Shown here: piece by piece, positions 45,401 to 51,981 of the stretch | Position numbering within the stretch: the stretch's first letter is position 1 | Layout of the letters: the number at the start of each line of letters is the position of its first letter | Assembly (NCBI RefSeq): GCF_964340395.1 | Contig: NC_135551.1 | Span: 25,835,003 to 25,898,502 of the forward strand | DNA: 63,500 nt | Direction of reading: 5' to 3' | Origin: Glandiceps talaboti | Lineage: Eukaryota; Hemichordata; Enteropneusta; Spengelidae | Position numbers and translations under genes: made by a program | The notes under the pieces: generated by a model | What the model was told of the DNA's origin: nothing | Database searches by the model: none | What the model saw: only the letters and a program-made list of their open reading frames with translations

Positions 45401-48029
45401 ACAGAGACCTATCATGCAACATCATGAAGACCCAACCCAACAAAGGACATACTCGCCACGAGATGTTCCTCAACAAAGAGAAGAGCCCCTACAACAAAGA
45501 ATGCATACACCACAACGTGATGAACTACCACCACAACAGAGGACAGTTACACCCCAGAGAGAGGAGCCTCCACAATTGCAGAGAACCCTTACACCTCAGC
45601 GAGAAGAACCACCACCTCAGCAAAGAATGTATGCACCACAAAGGGAAGAACCCCCTCAACAACCGAGAACATACACACCTCAGCGGGAAGAGCCGCCACC
45701 ACAACAAAGAACATACACTCCTCAACGGGAAGAGCCACCACCACCACAACAACAAAGAATGTACACACCACAAAGGGAAGAGCCACCTCCATCAGCTGGT
45801 TACAGAACCACTGACATTTATGCAAAACCTTATCGTCCTCCAGTACAGCAGCAGCAACAACAGCAGTCCCCCCAACAACCTCGCAGACAGCCAAACTATC
45901 AACAACAAGAAGCCAGGCCGTACAGACAGGAACCACTTTCATCAGAGCCACTGCCACCACCACCACCAACAACCACATACGAAGATGTGCCATCTGAATT
46001 TCCACCCCCTCCAATAGACTTGCCATCTTCTAATGAACCTAATAGAGCTTACCCACATCAACAGCCACCACCAGCAGTGCGAGGCGTCACCCTTGACAGA
46101 GATCAGAAAAAGAGGGACTTGATGGAAGAGCAGAGACGCTGGCATGAACAACAGAAAGCAAAATTACAGGAAGAGAATGACGTTAGGATTCGAGAGAAAC
46201 AGCGAACAACAGATCCACAGAGAGCACAGTATGCTACTCTACCAGCAAATCCAAGTAGGTATCGACATCAAGAGTACACTCCTCAAACCTTAGAAAAACC
46301 AGGACAGAACCCTAGCAGAGTCTCAGCATATGGTGATCTTCCAGCTAGGCAACCACCACCAGTGAAAGAAAAGCCAGTTCCTCCACCGAAGCCAAGGTCA
46401 CGTCCAAACTCTCAGTATCAAACCCAGGTGCCAGACCCTCCTAAGGTCACAGTAACACAACCTGGAGGATCCAGACCTCCCACTGCTGAAGCTGTACCTT
46501 ATAGATATGAACCTACTCGTGACATTAAATCTCCAGTACAGCAGCTGAAGAAGGAATCTGCAGGTAGTCCAGTACCTCCAAGTTCACCATCTCCTTGGGA
46601 ACGGGAGCAGAAGCAGAAAGAATCAGATGCACATGAAGAAGCATTGAAGAGGAGACTAGATGAAGAAATTGATTTCCTTGAGAGTATGCCAAATCGTTCT
46701 CCTGAACAAGATGAGAAATTGTCAAATTTGAGAATGGAGAGAGAATTCCAGCGCCGAGTGGAAGAAATGAAAAACAAAGACCAAGATGATGACGATGATG
46801 GAGATTCTGATAAAGATATCAAAGATACAGCATTGGGAAGGGGACGTTTGTTACAAATGGTGCAAGATGATCTGGAAAGTGCCAGGCAAAGGATGGTGGA
46901 CAATGACAACCAAAGGATGTACTATGAAGAAGAACAGGAAAAGGACAGAATGGAGAGACAAGAGAGAAGGCTGCAACAACTTCAACAGGAAAGAGAGGAT
47001 GAGAAAATCAGACAGATGAGGAGGCAGCAGATACGAGACAGAGAACAAGAGGAATGGCTCAAGAAACAGAAAGAGTTACGGGAGCAACAGAGACGAGAGA
47101 TTGAAGAAAGCAACAGAATGCAAAGACTTGAAGAAGAAAGGGAGCGACAGAAACAGATGGAAGAACTCAGGATTAAGAGGGAAGCAGAGAAGGCAGCCCT
47201 TAGAGAGGCAGAGGCCCGTAAAGAAGCAGAGGAAAGACAAATCAGGCAACGTGAGCAAGAAATGAGAGCAAGGCATGAACAGCAGAAGAGAGAACAAGAA
47301 GAACGCGAAAGACAATTAGCTGAGGAACGAATGCGTCTTGAGAATCAGCTACAGGGGCAGAGAGAACCTAATGTATATTATGCTAAGCCATATCAGCCGT
47401 ACAAGGATGAAGAAGACGTGTTACAAACTACTGTGAATTCATATCATGTCCCAGGTCCAGAAAGAACTCATGTACCTCAAGCACCTGCAGTATCCTTGGC
47501 ACCACCACCACCAGAAAGAGGGTCTTCCTACAACACTATTGACAGAAATCCATATGGTCAAAGAGTCGAACCACCAAGTAACAACCAACCTGCTCCTCAA
47601 GGACCTAAGAAGGTGTCCTTCCATGATACAACACAGTCGTACCCCCCACAAGACGACTATTCTGGTGGTATGTATCGCACCTCAAGTACTAGTAGTGGTG
47701 GGTCTACATCCTCTCATGGATATTCAGGACCCAACGGACAAGATCCATTTGTTAGTCCTGGAAATTCACAGAATCTTGCAAGCTACACCACGGCACCAAC
47801 ACCGGGAGTTATCGGCGCACAAGAATACTATAATGATCCAAGAGCAAGAATTCAAGCTGCAAATCAACTACAAAAACCTAAACAAGCCATCCCAGAGAGA
47901 ATGTCATTTAGAGACAAAATGAAGATGTTTGCCGATGAAATTGGGGAACAGTCACCGCAAGAAAAACCCAAAACTTCAAAATGGGAGAGAGATTTTTTAG
48001 CACACAATACCAGTTTGAATGGAACGTAG
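11216..48029 (+). CDS. AFDN: Afadin/Canoe orthologue, 23 exons, 5' end missing
   Basis: Afadin is an adherens-junction scaffold that binds Rap/Ras GTPases, nectin tails and F-actin. Coding exons: 11216-11408, 13481-13590, 14108-14203, 14693-14885, 18107-18264, 19052-19175, 19526-19693, 20256-20356, 21130-21333, 23312-23419, 25641-25698, 26244-26449, 27001-27146, 27386-27486, 28296-28415, 28701-28966, 29810-30152, 30500-30651, 33126-33230, 41661-41800, 43147-43265, 44118-44330, 44800-48029. Every junction is GT-AG with matching phase, and the total of 6654 nt is an exact multiple of three. Residues are numbered here from the first visible codon: RA1 1-101, RA2 198-291, FHA about 348-449, DIL about 505-855, PDZ 950-1070, Pro/Gln-rich plus coiled-coil tail 1142-2217. 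The first exon starts at the DLEFHGVMRF block, so about 30 N-terminal residues lie in an unseen upstream exon. The tail is longer than in vertebrate afadin. Identification rests on many family-specific blocks and is near certain. Confidence 0.97.
12180..12420. mobile_element. Decayed family A MITE
   Basis: Starts CAGAGTTCAAAATGAGCAGT, close to the family A left end plus AGTAGTC, with matching internal words (CCACTAGATTT, GGCCACCAAATTT). The right end is not clear and no target-site duplication survives. Confidence 0.4.
13141..13370. repeat. Compound TATG/TG/CGTG microsatellite
   Basis: Alternating blocks of (TATG)n, (TG)n, (CGTG)n, (TATG)n and (TG)n in afadin intron 1 of the visible set, ending about 110 bases before the next exon. 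All long CMYV/HTYI frames here are artefacts of the repeat. Confidence 0.97.
13481..13590 (+). CDS. AFDN: Afadin exon: RA1 domain, second part
   Basis: Residues 65-101. ERLLPNFEKPLLVQLNW and DDREGRFLLK complete the RA1 ubiquitin-like fold. The acceptor tttcccacag lies about 110 bases downstream of a large TG/TATG microsatellite. Phase 1 in, phase 0 out. Confidence 0.95.
14108..14203 (+). CDS. AFDN: Afadin exon: lysine-rich inter-RA linker
   Basis: Residues 102-133. After MSYFENEDYMESF comes a run dominated by Lys (KKTPKKDKKDKKKKDKQK), matching the Lys-rich stretch between RA1 and RA2 in vertebrate afadin. Symmetric phase 0-0 (96 nt), so skipping would keep the frame. Confidence 0.9.
14693..14885 (+). 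CDS. AFDN: Afadin exon: linker and start of RA2
   Basis: Residues 134-197. Contains the conserved VFTRSISNPEAVM segment followed by basic RRQLKLEKKLEEF and GRPDSG, which in the family leads directly into RA2. Phase 0 in, phase 1 out. Confidence 0.94.
15257..16441. mobile_element. Tigger/pogo-like DNA transposon remnant, 1185 bp
   Basis: Terminal repeats CAGTGGGCCCTCGCTAACTC and its near-complement GAGTTAGCGAGGGTCTACTG with TA on each side (15255-15256, 16442-16443), as in Tc1/mariner-pogo elements. GCTAAGTCGCGG words recur subterminally at both ends. An internal frame ending MAARRELVSCTVSLSTVQK resembles the start of a helix-turn-helix transposase but is broken by stops. Non-autonomous and decayed. 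Confidence 0.75.
17819..17862 (+). repeat. GT/GGT/poly-G run
   Basis: (TG)n, then (GGT)n, then about 17 G bases, in the intron before the RA2 exon. On the sense strand it could form a G-quadruplex in the pre-mRNA (inference). Confidence 0.85.
18107..18264 (+). CDS. AFDN: Afadin exon: RA2 domain, first part
   Basis: Residues 198-250. LKVYGETIFPDVPYKTILV and VEQALEKYGREKDDPQDYCL are RA2 blocks. A dimeric SINE lies in the next intron and a G-rich run about 250 bases upstream. Phase 1 in, 0 out. Confidence 0.95.
18600..18903 (+). mobile_element. tRNA-derived SINE with duplicated head
   Basis: A tRNA-like head occurs twice in tandem (about 18600-18667 and 18668-18737). Each has a box A-like TGGCC(G/A)AGTGG and a box B GGTTCGAACCC, the internal RNA polymerase III promoter elements; GGCCGAGTGGTTAA points to a Ser/Leu-type tRNA. 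A ~160-bp unrelated body follows and ends in an AAATAAATAAATGG tail. No functional tRNA fold is intended. Confidence 0.75.
19052..19175 (+). CDS. AFDN: Afadin exon: RA2 domain, second part
   Basis: Residues 251-291. VVVPAGANPGEY followed by ETILDDDERPLHLILRYP corresponds to the RA2 end of vertebrate afadin (its ILDDDECPLQI block). Phase 0 in, 1 out. Confidence 0.94.
19526..19693 (+). CDS. AFDN: Afadin exon: RA2-FHA linker with duplicated 3' boundary
   Basis: Residues 292-347. LMFQLKRRPPGYQPRKK is conserved in the family, then a Lys/Ser-rich stretch and DKLPYLVELSPG, which opens the FHA region. The last 28 exonic bases and first 15 intronic bases are tandemly repeated in the following intron (see the repeat at 19666). 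The true donor is taken as CCAG|gttagt at 19694 because it joins the next exon in frame; reading past it meets TAG at once. Confidence 0.93.
19666..19837 (+). repeat. 43-bp tandem duplication of an exon-intron junction
   Basis: Four units: 19666-19708 (exon end plus real donor), 19709-19751, 19752-19794 and a decayed 19795-19837. Copies 2 and 3 retain CTTAGTCCAG|gttagt, so each carries an intact copy of the donor site; copy 4 has TTCAGagtagt and has lost it. Using copy 2 or 3 would add 43 or 86 nt that start with an in-frame TAG. Confidence 0.93.
20256..20356 (+). CDS. AFDN: Afadin exon: FHA domain, first part
   Basis: Residues 348-381. Encodes a short Arg/Gln/Ser-rich segment (REYRPQVHRIQPQMTEVGS) aligning with the KPKLYRLQLSVTEVG strand region of vertebrate afadin. 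Phase 1 in, 0 out. Confidence 0.9.
20865..21037. repeat. C-rich, G-poor low-complexity tract
   Basis: About 170 bases of CCCTCTCCCAT/CACCAC-type words with very few G, immediately before the FHA core exon. Similar CCATCC-type tracts lie at 23150-23245 and 43378-43432 beside other afadin exons. Confidence 0.8.
21130..21333 (+). CDS. AFDN: Afadin exon: FHA domain core
   Basis: Residues 382-449. RHCVLTNLDGAVTVTP, GETFINNQRV, LLTHGTVLRFGKMHAFRFCD follow the FHA core order seen in afadin. Acceptor cattgcag follows a C-rich, G-poor tract. Symmetric phase 0-0 (204 nt). Confidence 0.95.
22684..22893 (+). repeat. 72-bp minisatellite
   Basis: Two full units (22716-22787, 22788-22859) start TTGGTCAATATATTAAATTA and contain AAAGGGGTTTATGTACCTGT; partial units flank them. 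The 72-bp period keeps a spurious frame open. Confidence 0.9.
23312..23419 (+). CDS. AFDN: Afadin exon: FHA-DIL linker
   Basis: Residues 450-485, AKRGREPSAEG then ETTFDVDGHIETV. It matches the ALAKR and ETTFDLGGDI blocks of vertebrate afadin. Symmetric phase 0-0 (108 nt). Confidence 0.9.
23560..24145 (+). repeat. Degenerate ~110-125-bp tandem repeat
   Basis: Four to five diverged units in the intron after the FHA-DIL linker exon. Each has GATTCCAGTYCAAAATAAAG, AAATTTGCCAAAA and TTTTGGCRGGAAAATAG-like words. Confidence 0.75.
25641..25698 (+). CDS. AFDN: Afadin exon: start of DIL region
   Basis: Small 58-nt exon, residues 486-504, LPAILEFKES matching the LPASIEFRES block that precedes the DIL domain. 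Phase 0 in, 1 out. The intron before it (23420-25640) holds a degenerate ~120-bp tandem array. Confidence 0.9.
26244..26449 (+). CDS. AFDN: Afadin exon: DIL domain N-terminal part
   Basis: Residues 505-573. EDAFLASII, VQFKLAPTYCLYMAGRYR, QYRPEMSPTER and LTNKMADMIE follow the family block by block. DIL (dilute) folds resemble the cargo-binding part of myosin V. Phase 1 in, 0 out. Confidence 0.95.
26570..26722. repeat. Interspersed repeat with ACCGGGGTTCCC words
   Basis: GGTAAGTAGGTAAAATCTAC, then repeated TTTTACCGGGGTTCCC-like words, and a right end GTTCCCAAACCTTAGC. Diverged relatives with ACCAGG...GGTTCCC(C/A) words occur near 1330-1475, 10780-10900 and 13730-13910. Termini are not clear enough to classify. 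Confidence 0.4.
26782..26839. repeat. (CA)n microsatellite
   Basis: About 29 CA units, roughly 160 bases upstream of the DIL exon at 27001. Confidence 0.98.
27001..27146 (+). CDS. AFDN: Afadin exon: DIL domain
   Basis: Residues 574-621, with IAGALSFWMANASEFLHFL and LSPITLDAQDILAA, the most conserved part of the DIL fold. Phase 0 in, 2 out. Confidence 0.96.
27386..27486 (+). CDS. AFDN: Afadin exon: DIL domain, variable loop
   Basis: Residues 622-655, HLVTCMQQELEISMPAFLD then acidic NEEADNTDHDS. Corresponds to YLVHCLQSELNNYMPAFLD in vertebrate afadin. Phase 2 in, 1 out. Confidence 0.94.
27994..28218. mobile_element. Palindromic MITE, copy 1
   Basis: Long inverted arms: CATAACACCAAAGTAAAGCA...TTATAGCAT...AAGTGTAAAAGTATACT on the left mirrored on the right, with a short central spacer containing TGCTAGGCTTGTAAATGA. 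It sits just before the symmetric 120-nt exon. A second copy is at 43825-44050. Confidence 0.75.
28296..28415 (+). CDS. AFDN: Afadin exon: symmetric insert in DIL region
   Basis: Residues 656-695: charged and polar (DDDRSMDSHQSWRSRDNQNK, then GRWLSPAARTKYGGRP). I find no counterpart in vertebrate afadin, where the acidic loop runs almost directly into DVLHT. It is 120 nt with phase-1 introns on both sides, so skipping leaves an intact frame; it is probably a cassette exon. Acceptor tattgtag and donor CTAG|gtgagt are both good. Confidence 0.82.
28701..28966 (+). CDS. AFDN: Afadin exon: DIL domain core
   Basis: Residues 696-784. LLRRCRVNAALTIQLFSQLF, HFINMWLFNKIV and WAEKQGLELAADCHLSRI are nearly identical to afadin from other animals; this is the strongest single match in the window. 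Phase 1 in, 0 out. Confidence 0.98.
29810..30152 (+). CDS. AFDN: Afadin exon: DIL C-terminal part
   Basis: Residues 785-898. STCFKLNSLQLRALLEQY, AQNTADELTRSDGRDV and LEEDPDLQLPFLLPEDGYSC are family signatures. Acceptor gtattccag; phase 0 in, 1 out. Confidence 0.97.
30240..30390 (+). repeat. Dispersed repeat family R4
   Basis: AAAAGTTAGTCCAGAACAAA...CTTATGGCTCCGCTAATGAG...CAAGAACCTAGGATTGAAAC. Other copies: 11555-11690 (reverse), 43545-43590 (reverse fragment), 43680-43775 (forward) and 52790-52860 (forward). GGATTGAAACCCTRG resembles a box B but no clear SINE structure is seen. Confidence 0.6.
30500..30651 (+). CDS. AFDN: Afadin exon: DIL-PDZ linker
   Basis: Residues 899-949. ICRLTLQANAKGGSWTVHF aligns with FCRLIPHTRSPGTWTIYF, then a poly-Gly run (GGGGGG, encoded by GGT repeats), a Ser/Pro segment and QQQQ at the exon end. 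Phase 1 in, 0 out. Confidence 0.92.
31000..33125. other. Afadin intron sequence, nothing recognised
   Basis: The second half of the intron before the PDZ exon (30652-33125) is AT-rich unique-looking DNA without an exon, clear transposon end or long microsatellite. Confidence 0.5.
33126..33230 (+). CDS. AFDN: Afadin exon: PDZ domain, first half
   Basis: Residues 950-984. EVYTVSFTKGNTGMGLSIVAAK holds the first PDZ strand and the GMGL carboxylate-binding loop, which in the family receives nectin C-termini. Phase 0-0. An 8.4-kb intron splits the domain after VAAK. Confidence 0.95.
33551..33862 (+). mobile_element. SINE with internal 77-bp duplication and ATT tail
   Basis: GTCAACCCAGCTGTATA...GGACCTGGTAGGATAGAGGT occurs twice, 77 bases apart (33551 and 33628), then a body with GTAAAGCACTTTGAGCACAG and GGAAAGTGCTATTTAAAGAA, ending in (ATT)n at 33842-33862. 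This layout (GCACTTTGAGCA...GGAAAGTGCTAT...ATT tail) is typical of widespread marine-invertebrate SINE 3' ends. Confidence 0.7.
36941..37295. mobile_element. Element with inverted GGTTCCGRTTAC ends
   Basis: TTTTTTGGTTCCGGTTACCC and CGACCCCCACC on the left; CCCACCTATTTT, then GTAATCGGAACC and a T-run on the right. The two ends are inverted copies about 330 bp apart, with a poly-A/T-rich interior. Probably a small DNA transposon; boundaries uncertain. Confidence 0.5.
37414..37683 (-). mobile_element. hAT-like MITE, family B, copy 2, 270 bp
   Basis: Reverse-orientation copy of the element at 5109, inside the 8.4-kb afadin PDZ intron. Same termini, exactly the same length, flanked by AAAAC on both sides (37409-37413, 37684-37688). 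High similarity between copies suggests fairly recent mobilisation. Confidence 0.85.
37862..38055 (+). repeat. Dispersed repeat family R3 (three copies)
   Basis: CAGTAGGGTGGCGTTTCTGA...ACTTGTGTAATCTAC...AGTGTGTG. Other copies at 40258-40460 and 53088-53275 share GTAGGGWGGCATYTCTGA, CACTTGTGTAATCTAC and TTTAGTRTGTG. All three are in the same orientation. Class unknown. Confidence 0.65.
39380..39417. repeat. (TTG)n microsatellite
   Basis: About 12 TTG units in the PDZ intron. Confidence 0.97.
39440..39655 (+). repeat. ~38-bp degenerate minisatellite
   Basis: Five to six units of the form GTCTGTAGATTAGTGTATTG plus TAGGGTGGGGTT, with variable spacing. Confidence 0.7.
40258..40460 (+). repeat. 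R3 family copy
   Basis: Second R3 copy in the PDZ intron; contains CACTTGTGTAATCTACCACA and a following AGTTTGTGCCTATCTTAGTA. Confidence 0.6.
41340..41520 (+). repeat. Short degenerate tandem repeat
   Basis: Units with TTTTTGTTGAGCAAKACGRT and AAAATGTAGCA words, just before the middle PDZ exon. Confidence 0.6.
41661..41800 (+). CDS. AFDN: Afadin exon: PDZ domain, middle
   Basis: Residues 985-1030. LGIYIKSVVKGGSADHDGRL, AGDQLLKVNG and LIGVTQER are classic PDZ elements (GxxD, GDxLLxVNG). Phase 0 in, 2 out. Confidence 0.96.
41888..42200 (+). repeat. ~115-bp degenerate tandem repeat
   Basis: Three units each with CCTTGAAATTAATGGAAAAT, TTACAGTGGCACA, and CTAACTGGAATTT words, in the intron within the PDZ coding region. 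Confidence 0.7.
43147..43265 (+). CDS. AFDN: Afadin exon: PDZ domain, end
   Basis: Residues 1031-1070. AAEFMMHSGPHVALEVAKQG is the last PDZ helix and strand; GLATLLSQPSPIMQR is the conserved segment that follows PDZ in afadin. Phase 2 in, 1 out. Confidence 0.96.
43825..44050. mobile_element. Palindromic MITE, copy 2
   Basis: Same foldback family as 27994-28218, in reverse orientation: its right arm (complement of CGACCCATAACACCAACATA) matches copy 1's left arm. Lies in the intron before the post-PDZ linker exon, ending about 70 bases from that exon. Confidence 0.75.
44118..44330 (+). CDS. AFDN: Afadin exon: post-PDZ linker
   Basis: Residues 1071-1141: basic, low complexity, with RHRPKSEDIL resembling the PRPKSEG block after PDZ in vertebrate afadin. 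Ends DLIKSSPNLI, comparable to the RSSPNV motif. Phase 1 in, 1 out (213 nt), so it too could be skipped in frame. Confidence 0.88.
44800..48029 (+). CDS. AFDN: Afadin terminal exon: Pro/Gln-rich and coiled-coil tail
   Basis: A 3230-nt exon for residues 1142-2217. In order: Ser-rich start; a coding minisatellite of TPQREEPPPQQR units (45440-45795); a Gln run near 45850; proline runs and a PPVKEKPVPPPKP SH3/profilin-type ligand near 46360; a first helix near 46100 (RDLMEEQRRWHEQQKAKLQE), which matches the RKREEHQRWYEKEKARLEEE block of vertebrate afadin; an acidic run (DDDDDGDSDKD) near 46790; a long Glu/Arg/Gln coiled coil at about 46850-47360; a Pro/Ser-rich stretch; and MSFRDKMKMFADEIG near the end, equivalent to the vertebrate LTFKERQRLFSQG motif. 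In the family this tail binds F-actin. Stop TAG at 48027-48029. Other-frame reading windows here are shadows. Confidence 0.95.
45440..45795 (+). repeat. AFDN: Coding minisatellite in afadin tail
   Basis: Roughly nine in-frame units of 42-48 nt encode (T/S)PQREEPPPQQRTY-like peptides, always in multiples of three. Codon-level variation between units (CAACGT, CAGCGA, CAGAGA for QR) shows they are not all recent copies. Confidence 0.92.
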
Positions 48030-50027
48030 GATTTGTCAGACAAATTATAGTAAATGTTTTAGTTCTCTTTTGAAATACTACACCCCTGTTTTTTTGCATA
48101 CCATAATCAGCTGTGCAAACTGATGTTATTTACTAAGGTACAGAAACTGTAATATTATATCCACAAGGACATGTGTGACATATTCGTAATAATTTGACTG
48201 AAATGTACAATTTTGCGTATCTTTTCATGGAAAGTGTACATGTTTATGTCAATATCAACCCAGTCACCCCCATTTCCCTGAACATAGATCCAACCTCACT
48301 GTTTAAACAATGGGATTAAACCAAAATAATGTGGGAGAAGGGGTCAGCCGATGGTGTAAAGTTATCATTCAGAGTTATGGCCTCTTAATTTTGTCGAGCC
48401 GAGAGCAAATACAAATGTAACATTGCTATTGTAAATATTCTTATAAGACTGAAAATTTTCAGAAAAACTCAGATAATTTGTAAACAAAAAAAAATTTTGG
48501 GTTGGGGTTGTCAAATGATCATGGAAATTACCAGAGAAGCAGATGTACTCCCTCTTTCTCAATAATGGAAGGACCTACATGACCTAGAACTATAAGCAAA
48601 AAGTTGATAGATTGGATTAAATGAATGTAGTCGGAGGGGTGTAAGTAAAGAAGTACAGTTGATACAAAGTTTGACATGCAGTTCACTATTTATGATGTAT
48701 GAAGGGTCAAAGGTCAAAGTTGGCATCTTACAGTTATGTAGTCTAAATATAAACACTTATTAGTCATAAGTTTTAGATTTTTAATATTTTCATAGAATTT
48801 TAGTGAATTATACATTCATTTTTAACACATCAGGGGGAGATTAGACTGATTGTTTTAAGTTTATTTCCCACATTAGAATTTTTTTTTTTTTAAAGAAGTA
48901 TTGTTTTAGCCAGTATTAAATTTGAAGTAGTTTTCCTGTATAAAGAAAGTCTTTGTAATATGTTTTGATTGTGAGAATTGATTTGTGAGTCTGCTTTCGA
49001 TTGGAAACAGGACTTGTGAAAATAGATACCTTACATTCAGAATATCACTCTCCGGAATATTGCCATCACTGCTTAAAAACAAACTAGTAGTTGTATCGAA
49101 AAAAAAAAATGTGCACTTCAGCAAGGTGTAGAATTTGCTTCTTTTTTTCTTTTCATTTTATGTCTCAGTCTCAACACCAATCAGAGAGCTCGTTGGATTT
49201 GTAATGGTTAGAGTTTTCGGAGAGAGAATTAAAAAAAAAAGTTGTATCAAACAGTCAAAAAATTGTACAGAACTTTTGTAATGCAGTTTGTGAACTGCTT
49301 TTGACATGCCAGTTTCTTTGGAAAGTCTATGAATTTGAGAGAAGTTTTAAAAAAAAATGAAATAATTAGGCGAAAAAAAGTGCGATATGTATACTTTTGA
49401 GTTGCTTGTGAATGTATAAATTTGTATCGCCTCTTTTAGTGCAGTTTGAGCTAGATTTTTATGCAAGCAATAGCTGGACATGCCCTTTGGTCCTTGTGTA
49501 GAAGTTAGAAGAACTATATTTGATAAATACTTCCAAATTAAAACAATCCGGGCATTGAAAAAAAAGAAAATGCCCGGCACTTTTGTGATTATGTGTTGAT
49601 CGCAGTTTGATTGTTACTTTTAATTTCTTAAAAAGTTTGATGTTCACATTAAAGAAAGCAAGGTCAAAGTTGACTAATTGTGGGTAAATAAATGTTAGGG
49701 TGAAAAGAAGTAATTACGTAAATATTATTTTATTGTGAATTATGGTACACAGGGCATGCACAGCCATCTTTCTATTTTTATATGGAGTGGTTTTCTCGCT
49801 GTTTGTAGTGTTTGAAGAAGCCAAATAATTATATTTAAAAAAAACGATGATGATGCAGCGAAACACTAAACGCTGTTGTTGGTAGTCATTCAATGAATTG
49901 TATAGTGTTTTAACTATTATTATTATTATTAATACTGTTCCCAGTTTACAAATCAGTTATCATGTAATGTTTATCGTTATAAATAAATGCACATCAAAAA
50001 TATACATGTTCTGTGGCACTCGCTATG
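48030..50027. other. Afadin 3'UTR and downstream DNA
   Basis: AT-rich, no exon or transposon seen; several poly-T and poly-A runs, and the poly(A) hexamer at 49687. Confidence 0.55.
49687..49692 (+). promoter_or_regulatory. Candidate afadin poly(A) signal
   Basis: AATAAA about 1.66 kb after the afadin stop, in AT-rich DNA typical of a long 3'UTR. It is the best canonical hexamer before the next repeat block; other AATAAA-like sites occur (near 49980), so the exact end is uncertain. Confidence 0.35.
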
Positions 50028-50446
50028 TCAATCACATATACATGGTCCCTGGCTTATTCAAGGTTTATTTACATATACATGGTCCCTGGATCATTCAAGG
50101 TTTAATTACATATACATGGTACCTGGCTTAGTCAAAGTGTAATCACATATGGTCTCTGACTTGTTCAAAGGTCTAATCACATATACATGAGCCCTGGCTT
50201 ATTCAAGGTTTAATTACATATACATGGTCCCTGGCATATTCAAGGTTTAAATACATACACATGGTTCCTGGCTTATTCAAGGTTTAATTACATATACATG
50301 GTCCCTGGCATATTCAAGGTTTAAATACATACACATGGTTCCTGGCTTATTCAAGTTTTAATTACATATACATGGTCCCTGGTGTATTCAAGGTTTAATC
50401 TCATATACATGGTCCCTGGCTTGTTCAAGTTTTAATTACATATACA
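50028..50446 (+). repeat. ~48-bp minisatellite, left part
   Basis: Nine to ten units of the form CATATACATGGTCCCTGGCT plus TATTCAAGGTTTAATTA. The array is cut by the element at 50447 and resumes at 51336-51400. Confidence 0.92.
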
Positions 50447-51335
50447 CAGGGTTCTGCCAAGCTTGAGAGTAGTCCCGGTCGCTAATTAATATTCATGTCA
50501 ATTTGCATAATTAATATTCATGAATAAATTAATGGTACACTCAAAGTATATGGTGTATGATCAAAGTTGCCAATGAAAAAGATAAAACCAACTTTTCTTT
50601 CTCTACTGATTTATAACTCTAATCTCAGTCTTTGCACATCGATTTTTTTCAATCAGTTTTTGATTAGTTTTCTGAAAAGCTAAAGTTGTTTCAATCAAAC
50701 TAAATATCCGAAGACGACTGCAGTTTCAAAACTCTAAAAAGTTGCGTATATGCACACATACGCATCGCGTTTAGACGAAATCTCGTGATACATGAGACCT
50801 CGCGATAGTTTGTGACGTCACAACCCGCCATTTTGGAAATTACGTGTTTTCATCGTCGTGCTATGTACGATGGCAAACTACTAACTAAAAGTGTTTTCAG
50901 AGTAAAATTGAACAGAAAACTAATGATCGGACACAACGTCAACACTTTATAAAAGGTATATGAGGCTGTTATACTTTTTTGACGACGCTGAAGAATGCTA
51001 GTCGAAAGTCTGCAGCATCGTGTTTGCCCTGTAATTCACACACATACTGTACACATGCAGCGTCAGCTGTTGTCAGTTCACACTTCGTCTTTATAAATAG
51101 TCAAGTATTTGTCATTATTGTAATTAATGGTCGTCTACATTGTTCTTTTCTCAAAGACATTTTCATACTTCATTATCTTTTAAATCAATACGCCCATGTG
51201 GGCAGAAAATGAATGTGTAATTATTAAAGTGATCGTGACACTTGAAGGTGGTGGTCGGCAACCTTTGAGTGGTGGTCGGCAAGGCTGAGTCCCGGACGCT
51301 AGCGACCGGTGCCGACCGGCGTCGGCAGATCCCTG
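50447..51335. mobile_element. 889-bp hAT-like element inside a minisatellite
   Basis: Left end CAGGGTTCTGCCAAGC, right end GCGTCGGCAGATCCCTG (inverted, a few mismatches), flanked by TATACA on both sides (50441-50446, 51336-51341). Removing the element and one TATACA restores a normal minisatellite unit. No transposase frame is visible, so it is non-autonomous. A 6-bp duplication and CAGGG termini suggest a hAT relative. Confidence 0.82.
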
Positions 51336-51400
51336 TATACATGGTCCCTGGTGTATTCAAGGTTTAATCTCATATGCATGGTCCCTGGCTTGTTCAAGTT
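51336..51400 (+). repeat. Minisatellite, right part
   Basis: Continuation of the 50028 array after the inserted element: TATACATGGTCCCTGGTGTA, TTCAAGGTTTAATC, then one more unit. Confidence 0.9.
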
Positions 51401-51981
51401 TTGAGGGCGCTGTTACCGAATAGGTCTTCTGCATGTCTGCACGGTGTTATACATATATCATCGATCACAACGTTTGATATGATGACTAGTTCGATTGATC
51501 TATAAAATCGATACCAAAACTTTACTCTTTCTAGCTGTTTTCTATGGAGAGAAGACAGCTGGTACCAGATAAAGAAACTAACTATATATATTGTAATGTT
51601 TAATGAGGTTGGGCTTGAGTTTCATAACTAACACATGTCTGCAAACTCAGATAGTTTGGTTTAAGTTCCATTAGCAGGGTTTTAATTAATAAACTCCAAA
51701 CTTTATAGCGATTTTGGAGATTCCAAATTTATCAGCATTTAAGCTCATGACCATTATACTAGTAGTAATACACAATAACGACTTCGTATACTTCGTATAT
51801 TAATGAGAAACTATCTACAATGGCATTTCTGTGCTGTATTATTGTAGTATTCCAAAAATTCGTTACAAGCATCTTCACATGAGCTGCAAATACAACTAGA
51901 AACCTTAGACCACCAAACAAATCTGAGTAGAAACAGGTGACTAGCCCTTTCCGGTATTCTCAGTCAGTCAAATAGATACCA

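Noticed and set aside
45177-47651. Several long other-frame ORFs inside the last afadin exon
   Set aside because: Shadows of a repetitive Gln/Pro/Arg-rich coding exon; only the 44800-48029 frame joins in phase and shows family motifs.
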